Shown: positions 60,601 to 64,000 of the stretch, piece by piece
How the letters are laid out: every line of letters starts with the position of its first letter
How positions within the stretch are numbered: the stretch's first letter is position 1
Assembly (NCBI GenBank): GCA_050248155.1
Contig: JBFWSW010000011.1
Coordinates: forward strand, 33,782-97,781
DNA: 64,000 bases
Source of the DNA: VFMC01 sp050248155
GTDB lineage: Bacteria; Actinomycetota; Acidimicrobiia; Acidimicrobiales; Ilumatobacteraceae
Direction of reading: 5' to 3'
The notes under the pieces: generated by a model
What the model saw: the letters and a program-made list of their open reading frames with translations, nothing else
Database searches by the model: none
What the model was told of the DNA's origin: nothing
Program-made: the position numbers and the translations under genes

Positions 60601-61578
60601 TCTGCGGGCACGTGGCCCGGGGCGACCGCGACGTCCTCGGTCGCCGGCTCCAAAGCCATCGCCTGGAGTATCGTCGTGCCGCCGACCGGTGGCGGTGGTG
60701 GTCCGGGGAATGTGGCGCCGGTGGCGTCGTTCACGTCGTCGTGCAGTCAGTTGGTGTGTTCGTTCACGTCGACGTCGACTGATTCGGATGGTCAGGTCGT
60801 GAGTGCGGTGTGGAACTTCGGTGATGGGCCGGGTTCGAGCTCGTCGGGTGCGCACACGTATGCGGCGCCGGGGACCTATGACGTGACGTTGACGGTGACC
60901 GATGATGATGGTGCGGTCGATGATGTGGTGGTGCCGGTGACGGTGTCGTCGGTGGTGTCGACGGTCGGGTTCCGTGCTGGGGCGTCGAGCAATGGTTCGG
61001 GTTCGAATGCGTCGGTGGTGGTGCCGGCGGCTGTGCAGTCGGGTGATCAGTTGTTGTTGTTCGTGACGAGCAACATCGAGACGACGGCGTCGACGCCGGC
61101 TGGTTGGACGTTGCTGGGGACGGAGTCGGACGGGAGTCCGGACATGCGTTCGTGGGTGTTCACGCGGACGGCGGATGGGTCGACGGGTGGGTCGTCGGTG
61201 ACGTCGGTGCTCGGGACCGGTGCGGCCAAGTCGAGTCGGATGGTGGTTGCGTATTCGGGTGCTGGGGTGCCGTCGGTGATCGTGTCGTCGGTGCGTGGTC
61301 CGTCGTCGACGTCGTTGGCGTCGCCGTCGGTGGCTGTCGGGTCGAATGGTTCGCTGGTGGTGAGTGCATGGGCGGACAAGACGTCGTCGGGTACTGGTTG
61401 GTCGTTGCCGGGTTCGGTGGCGTCGCGGGCGACCGATGTCGGCAGTGGTGGTGGTCGGATCACGGCGGTGGTGGGTGACAGTGCGGCCTCTGCGGGCACG
61501 TGGCCCGGGGCGACCGCGACGTCCTCGGTCGCCGGCTCCAAAGCCATCGCCTGGAGCATCGTCGTTGCACCTGCCTGA
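57640..61578 (+). CDS. Large secreted beta-propeller/PKD protein with duplicated C-terminus
   Basis: 1312 aa from ATG 57640 (GTG 57628 also possible). Signal peptide about 1-31, ending GVSA. Residues ~40-340 show propeller-like repeats of the type VVIGGTFTQVA, VYVAGNFTTVNGVSRSRVAR and LYIGGAFTSVGGQSRQRLAS (DUF5122/delta-60 style), continuing to ~640 with a domain shared with the next gene. Then PKD domains (about 645-724, 725-807, 1021-1103) alternate with two copies of a ~200-residue beta-sandwich (809-1013, 1105-1311). No LPXTG or membrane anchor. Probably a surface or adhesion protein. Confidence 0.85.
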   Translation: MRFGRVLGVATTVATLIGGVAWTAPGVSAAGPLGQLPTENPANFTPNVNNGEVDSIWQIGSRVVIGGTFTQVANSSSNGGATYTRNRIASFNASTGVVDTAFAPVFNGNVTTVIPAADGSSVYVAGNFTTVNGVSRSRVARVNLSNGSLVTSFNAGTISGNVRDMRLVGGQLYIGGAFTSVGGQSRQRLASLNPDTGAVTTKVNISFAGTQNGGTTQVFKMEATPAGDRLLVIGNFAQVGGQDRRQIAMIDLSTTPATVSGWQTNFYTSTCASAFDAYIRDLDIADDGSFAIVSTTGAYRANTSCDTIARFPVYTTQSGLQPTWIDYTGGDTSYAVQVRAGVVFVGGHQRWFNNPYAGDRAGPGAVPREGIAALDVVNGLPFSWNPGRDRGVGVFDFHVTDAGLWAGSDTDRWAGEQRRKLAFFPWSGGVTIPENLIASLPGEVWLLGRTSGTTTQQDEVRHRTYTGTGAPGATTTTAGTEQWRDVRASFMVNDTLYTLMSNGTFQRRTFNGSFPSPTAVNIYSNNIISDAPNISGMFFEPQDSRIYYTMSGNNSLFYRYFTPESHVIGATRFTASAGSLSPNRVRGMFLSGGNIWFADNNSGNLLRIGFASGAVTGSATTVDTTVDWRARAMFLDGDPVAPPTNEPPIANFTSSCNVLACTFTSTSTDTDGQIVSAVWNFGDGSPTSSSGSHTYAAGGTYNVTLTVTDDDGASTPITKPVVVSGPGNVAPVASFTSSCSQLVCSFTSTSTDSDGQVVSAVWNFGDGPGSSSSGAHTYAAPGTYDVTLTVTDDDGAVDDVVVPVTVSSVVSTVGFRAGASSNGSGSNASVVVPAAVQSGDQLLLFVTSNIETTASTPAGWTLLGTESDGSPDMRSWVFTRTADGSTGGSSVTSVLGTGAAKSSRMVVAYSGAGVPSVIVSSVRGPSSTSLASPSVAVGSNGSLVVSAWADKTSSGTGWSLPGSVASRATDVGSGGGRITAVVGDSAASAGTWPGATATSSVAGSKAIAWSIVVPPTGGGGGPGNVAPVASFTSSCSQLVCSFTSTSTDSDGQVVSAVWNFGDGPGSSSSGAHTYAAPGTYDVTLTVTDDDGAVDDVVVPVTVSSVVSTVGFRAGASSNGSGSNASVVVPAAVQSGDQLLLFVTSNIETTASTPAGWTLLGTESDGSPDMRSWVFTRTADGSTGGSSVTSVLGTGAAKSSRMVVAYSGAGVPSVIVSSVRGPSSTSLASPSVAVGSNGSLVVSAWADKTSSGTGWSLPGSVASRATDVGSGGGRITAVVGDSAASAGTWPGATATSSVAGSKAIAWSIVVAPA
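59812..60668 (+). repeat. Tandem duplication in the secreted protein gene, copy 1
   Basis: 857 bp that look identical to 60700-61556, with a period of 888 bp (296 codons). Encodes one PKD domain and one beta-sandwich. Up to about 60595 the codon use favours GAT, GGT and TTG, unlike the GAC/GGC/CTC-rich flanks. Confidence 0.92.
60700..61556 (+). repeat. Tandem duplication in the secreted protein gene, copy 2
   Basis: Second copy of the 857-bp unit. The copies first differ at the single base 60669/61557 (t versus c); between the copies lie 31 bases coding a Gly-rich linker. Confidence 0.92.
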
Positions 61579-61586
61579 CCTCGTCC

Positions 61587-61625
61587 CTCGGGGCGCGCAG
61601 CCCGAGTCAATGGGTCGATCGACCC
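61587..61625. terminator. Two small palindromes after the secreted protein gene
   Basis: CTCGGG (61587-61592) pairs with CCCGAG (61601-61606), and GGGTCGATCGACCC (61612-61625) is a perfect 14-bp palindrome. They may form terminator hairpins; no T tract follows. The rest of the 61579-61782 gap holds only a weak GACAAT (61731-61736) without a good -35. Confidence 0.35.
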
Positions 61626-61782
61626 GGTGTCGTCCGTCATCTGCCGCCCCAGTGATCAGCTGGTCACGCTCCGTGATCCGGGTTCACGAAAAGTCACATT
61701 TCTTGAATGGAAACGGTCCTCAGCGACCCTGACAATGCACGTGCCCACCAACTCTTCGCATGTCACCGGAAAGGTGCAGCCC

Positions 61783-64000
61783 ATGTCCCCCCGACGTTCG
61801 ATCGCCGCCACGTTGACCGTCGCACTCGTCGCCCTCGGCATCACCGCCGTCGCGCCGAGCGCACCCGCCTCCGCCGCAGGCGAGACCGCGCAGCTGCCGA
61901 CCGACAACCCCGCCAACTTCACGCCCAACGTGCTGAACGGCGAGGTCGACTCGATCTGGCAGGTCGGCAACACCGTGATCATCGGTGGCACCTTCACCCA
62001 GGTCGCCAACGCGACGCAGAACGGCGGCCAGGTCTACAACCGCACCTACCTCGCCGCGTTCAACGCGACGACAGGCGTCGTCGACCCCAACTTCGCACCG
62101 GTGCTCAGCGCCGCGGTCACGACCGTCATCCCGGCGGGCGACGGCACGTCGATCTACGTCGCCGGCAACTTCAACACCGTCAACGGCGTCAACCGTCGCA
62201 AGGTGGCGCGCATCAACCTGTCGAACGGCTCGCTCGTCACGACGTTCAACGCTCAAGGCCCGAACGGCGTCATCAAGGATCTTCGCCTCGTCGGCAGCAC
62301 CCTCTACGTCGGCGGCAGCTTCACCACGATCAACAACCAGGCGCGCGGCGGGCTCGCCAGCCTGAATGCGACGACCGGTGCGCTGACGACCAAGCTCAAC
62401 CTCGCCCTCGCCGGTCAGCACAACGGTGGCACGACCGGTGCGTACAAGTTCGACGTCACCCCGACCGGCGACAAGATGGTCGTGATCGGCAACTTCCTCA
62501 CCATCGCCGGTCAGGATCGGCGCCAGATGGCTGTGATCGACCTGGCGACCGATCCGGCCACGGTCAGCGGGTGGCAGACCTCGTTCTACACGACCACCTG
62601 TTCGAACTCGTTCGAGTCGTACATGCGTGACGTCGACATCGCCGAGGACGGCACGTACGCCGTCGTCACCACGACCGGTGCCTACAAGGCCAACGGCCCG
62701 TGCGACACCGACGCCCGCCTCGAGATCACCGGCACCTCTGCCGGCGTGAACCCCACCTGGGTCAACTACACCGGTGGCGACACGAGCTACGCGGTGGAGA
62801 TCCACAACGGCGTTGCGTACATCGGCGGTCACATGCGCTGGGCCAACAACCCGAACGCAGGTGACCAGGCCGGGCAGGGCGCGGTGCCGCGCTCGGGCAT
62901 GATGGCGCTCGACGTCAACACCGGCCTGCCGTTCAGCTGGAACCCGGGTCGCGAGCGTGGCGTCGGCCTGTTCGACTACCACATCACCGATGCCGGTGTG
63001 TGGGCCGGCAGCGACACCGACCGGTGGAACGACGAGATGCGCCAACGCCTCGCCTTCTTCCCGTGGAGCGGCGGCTCGCTGGTTCCGGCGAACACCATCG
63101 GCTCGCTCCCGAACAACGTCTTCCAGCTCGGTCGCACGGCCGGCACCACGGGCACCGACCCCTCGGTGCTGTTCCGGGTGAACGCGGGCGGACCGACCCT
63201 CGCATCGGTCGACGACGGTCCCGACTGGTCGTCCGACAGCGGTACCACGTCGACGTATCGCAACAGCGGGTCGAGCGTGTCGAGCTACACGTTGACGGCC
63301 GGGACCACCGACGCGACGGTGCCGAGGGCCGACTTCGATCGCCCGAACGCCGACATCTTCAAGACCGAGCGGTACGACCCGTCGACCGGCTCGGAGATGC
63401 AGTGGAACTTCAACGTCACCGCCGGCATCCCGGTGCAGGTGCGCCTGTACATGGCGAACAAGTCGACCAGCACCGACGAGGTCGGCCAGCGCGTGTTCGA
63501 CGTCGATCTCGACGGCGTCAACGTCATCAACGACCTCGACCTCACGCAGAGCATCGGCCACAACATCGGCACGATGAAGTCGTTCAACATCACGAGCGAC
63601 GGCCAGATCAACATCCTGTTCCGTCACGGGGTGAACAACCCGCTCATCAACGCGATCGAGATCGTCCGCACCGACGTCTCGCCGAACGGCACGCTCGGCC
63701 AGCAGGACGAGGTGCAGTACCGCAACTACGACGGCGTCAACGCCCCGAGCGCCGTCACCGTCGCGGCCGGCACGGCTCCGTGGCGCACGGTGCGCGGCGC
63801 GTTCATGGTGAACGACACGCTCTTCACGCTGCACAACGACGGCTCGATCGTCCGGCGCACGTTCAACGGCACGACCTTCGGAGCCGGCACGGCGATGCAG
63901 AACTACGCCAACGGCATCATGGCCGAGATCCCGAACCTGGGCGGCATCTTCTTCGATCCGGCGACGAGCCGCATCTACTACACGCTCACCAACAGCTCGA
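61783..64000 (+). CDS. Large secreted beta-propeller protein with malectin insertion (partial)
   Basis: 739 codons are visible; it has no stop before the window end. Signal peptide about 1-31 (ending SAPASA). The scaffold is a clear paralogue of the preceding gene: QLPTDNPANFTPNVLNGEVD, IIGGTFTQVAN, IYVAGNFNTVNGVNRRKVAR, YTGGDTSYAV and FSWNPGRERGVGLFDYH all align. Between LGRTAGTT (about 452) and QQDEV (about 640) it carries a ~180-residue malectin-like domain (DRPNADIFKTERYDP, VRLYMANKSTST, INILFRHGVNNPLINAIEIV), absent in the first copy. Start ATG 61783; GGAAAGG lies about 16 bases upstream. Confidence 0.86.
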   Translation, partial: MSPRRSIAATLTVALVALGITAVAPSAPASAAGETAQLPTDNPANFTPNVLNGEVDSIWQVGNTVIIGGTFTQVANATQNGGQVYNRTYLAAFNATTGVVDPNFAPVLSAAVTTVIPAGDGTSIYVAGNFNTVNGVNRRKVARINLSNGSLVTTFNAQGPNGVIKDLRLVGSTLYVGGSFTTINNQARGGLASLNATTGALTTKLNLALAGQHNGGTTGAYKFDVTPTGDKMVVIGNFLTIAGQDRRQMAVIDLATDPATVSGWQTSFYTTTCSNSFESYMRDVDIAEDGTYAVVTTTGAYKANGPCDTDARLEITGTSAGVNPTWVNYTGGDTSYAVEIHNGVAYIGGHMRWANNPNAGDQAGQGAVPRSGMMALDVNTGLPFSWNPGRERGVGLFDYHITDAGVWAGSDTDRWNDEMRQRLAFFPWSGGSLVPANTIGSLPNNVFQLGRTAGTTGTDPSVLFRVNAGGPTLASVDDGPDWSSDSGTTSTYRNSGSSVSSYTLTAGTTDATVPRADFDRPNADIFKTERYDPSTGSEMQWNFNVTAGIPVQVRLYMANKSTSTDEVGQRVFDVDLDGVNVINDLDLTQSIGHNIGTMKSFNITSDGQINILFRHGVNNPLINAIEIVRTDVSPNGTLGQQDEVQYRNYDGVNAPSAVTVAAGTAPWRTVRGAFMVNDTLFTLHNDGSIVRRTFNGTTFGAGTAMQNYANGIMAEIPNLGGIFFDPATSRIYYTLTNSS

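Noticed and set aside
59812..61556. CRISPR-like or transposon repeat
   Set aside because: There are only two long in-frame copies with a 31-base linker, no spacers, no terminal inverted repeats and no transposase.
59713..61640. Minus-strand frames in the duplicated region, including an Arg/His-rich 380-codon frame
   Set aside because: They repeat exactly in both copies because the DNA does. The plus-strand frame has signal peptide, PKD and beta-sandwich domains, so the minus-strand frames are shadows.

Overview
The window is a high-GC (roughly 70% by eye) chromosomal segment of an actinobacterium, most likely class Acidimicrobiia (an Ilumatobacter-like marine or freshwater lineage; this placement is inference). 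The evidence is a DUF3040 protein, a mycothiol-ligase-type CysRS paralogue, an InhA-type enoyl reductase, an F420 reductase, a bacterial proteasome activator, SepF/DivIVA-type division genes, an ultrashort actinobacterial T-box before ileS, and a thrS-HIT-pgsA-acyltransferase cluster that parallels Mycobacterium. Many genes have a TANNNT -10 element only 6-9 bases before the start codon, which suggests widespread leaderless transcription. No tRNA, rRNA, CRISPR array or insertion sequence was found.

Layout. 1-8.9 kb: end of dinB, DUF3040, a minus-strand moxR-DUF58-tgpA operon (transglutaminase), a ROK kinase, an acyl-CoA dehydrogenase, an HNH nuclease and a lipoate-ligase-like protein. 9.0-25.8 kb: the division and cell-wall (dcw) cluster mraZ-rsmH-ftsL-ftsI-murE-mraY-murD-ftsW-murG-murC-murB-ftsQ-ftsZ-yggS-sepF. 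It is tightly packed with ATGA/GTGA overlaps, lacks murF, and is interrupted by a 100-N assembly gap inside ftsQ. It is headed by a phased array of MraZ boxes. 25.8-32.7 kb: a DivIVA-like protein, T-box-controlled ileS, a cysteine-less DksA/TraR-like protein, lspA and an rluD-type pseudouridine synthase. 32.7-39.4 kb: an Rrf2 regulator, a phosphodiesterase, the proteasome activator, dnaE and an unknown protein. 39.4-45.8 kb: nitroreductase, a lipoprotein/thioredoxin-domain (SPATA20-like) pair, an AAA ATPase with a near-consensus promoter, and a secreted sulfatase. 45.9-55.6 kb: inhA-like fabI, F420 reductase, mshC-like ligase, plsC, thrS, RIO kinase, HIT protein, PIP synthase and a PIM-type acyltransferase. 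55.6-57.4 kb: a STAS/anti-sigma pair and an MgtC-like protein. 57.6-64.0 kb: two paralogous giant secreted beta-propeller proteins.

The most unusual region is the last 6.4 kb. The first secreted protein carries an 888-bp-period tandem duplication (two copies of about 857 bp that look identical) encoding a PKD domain plus a beta-sandwich domain. Its codon use differs from the rest of the gene. The second protein is a close paralogue in which a malectin-like carbohydrate-binding domain has been spliced into the shared scaffold; it runs off the end of the window. These look like fast-evolving modular surface or adhesion proteins.
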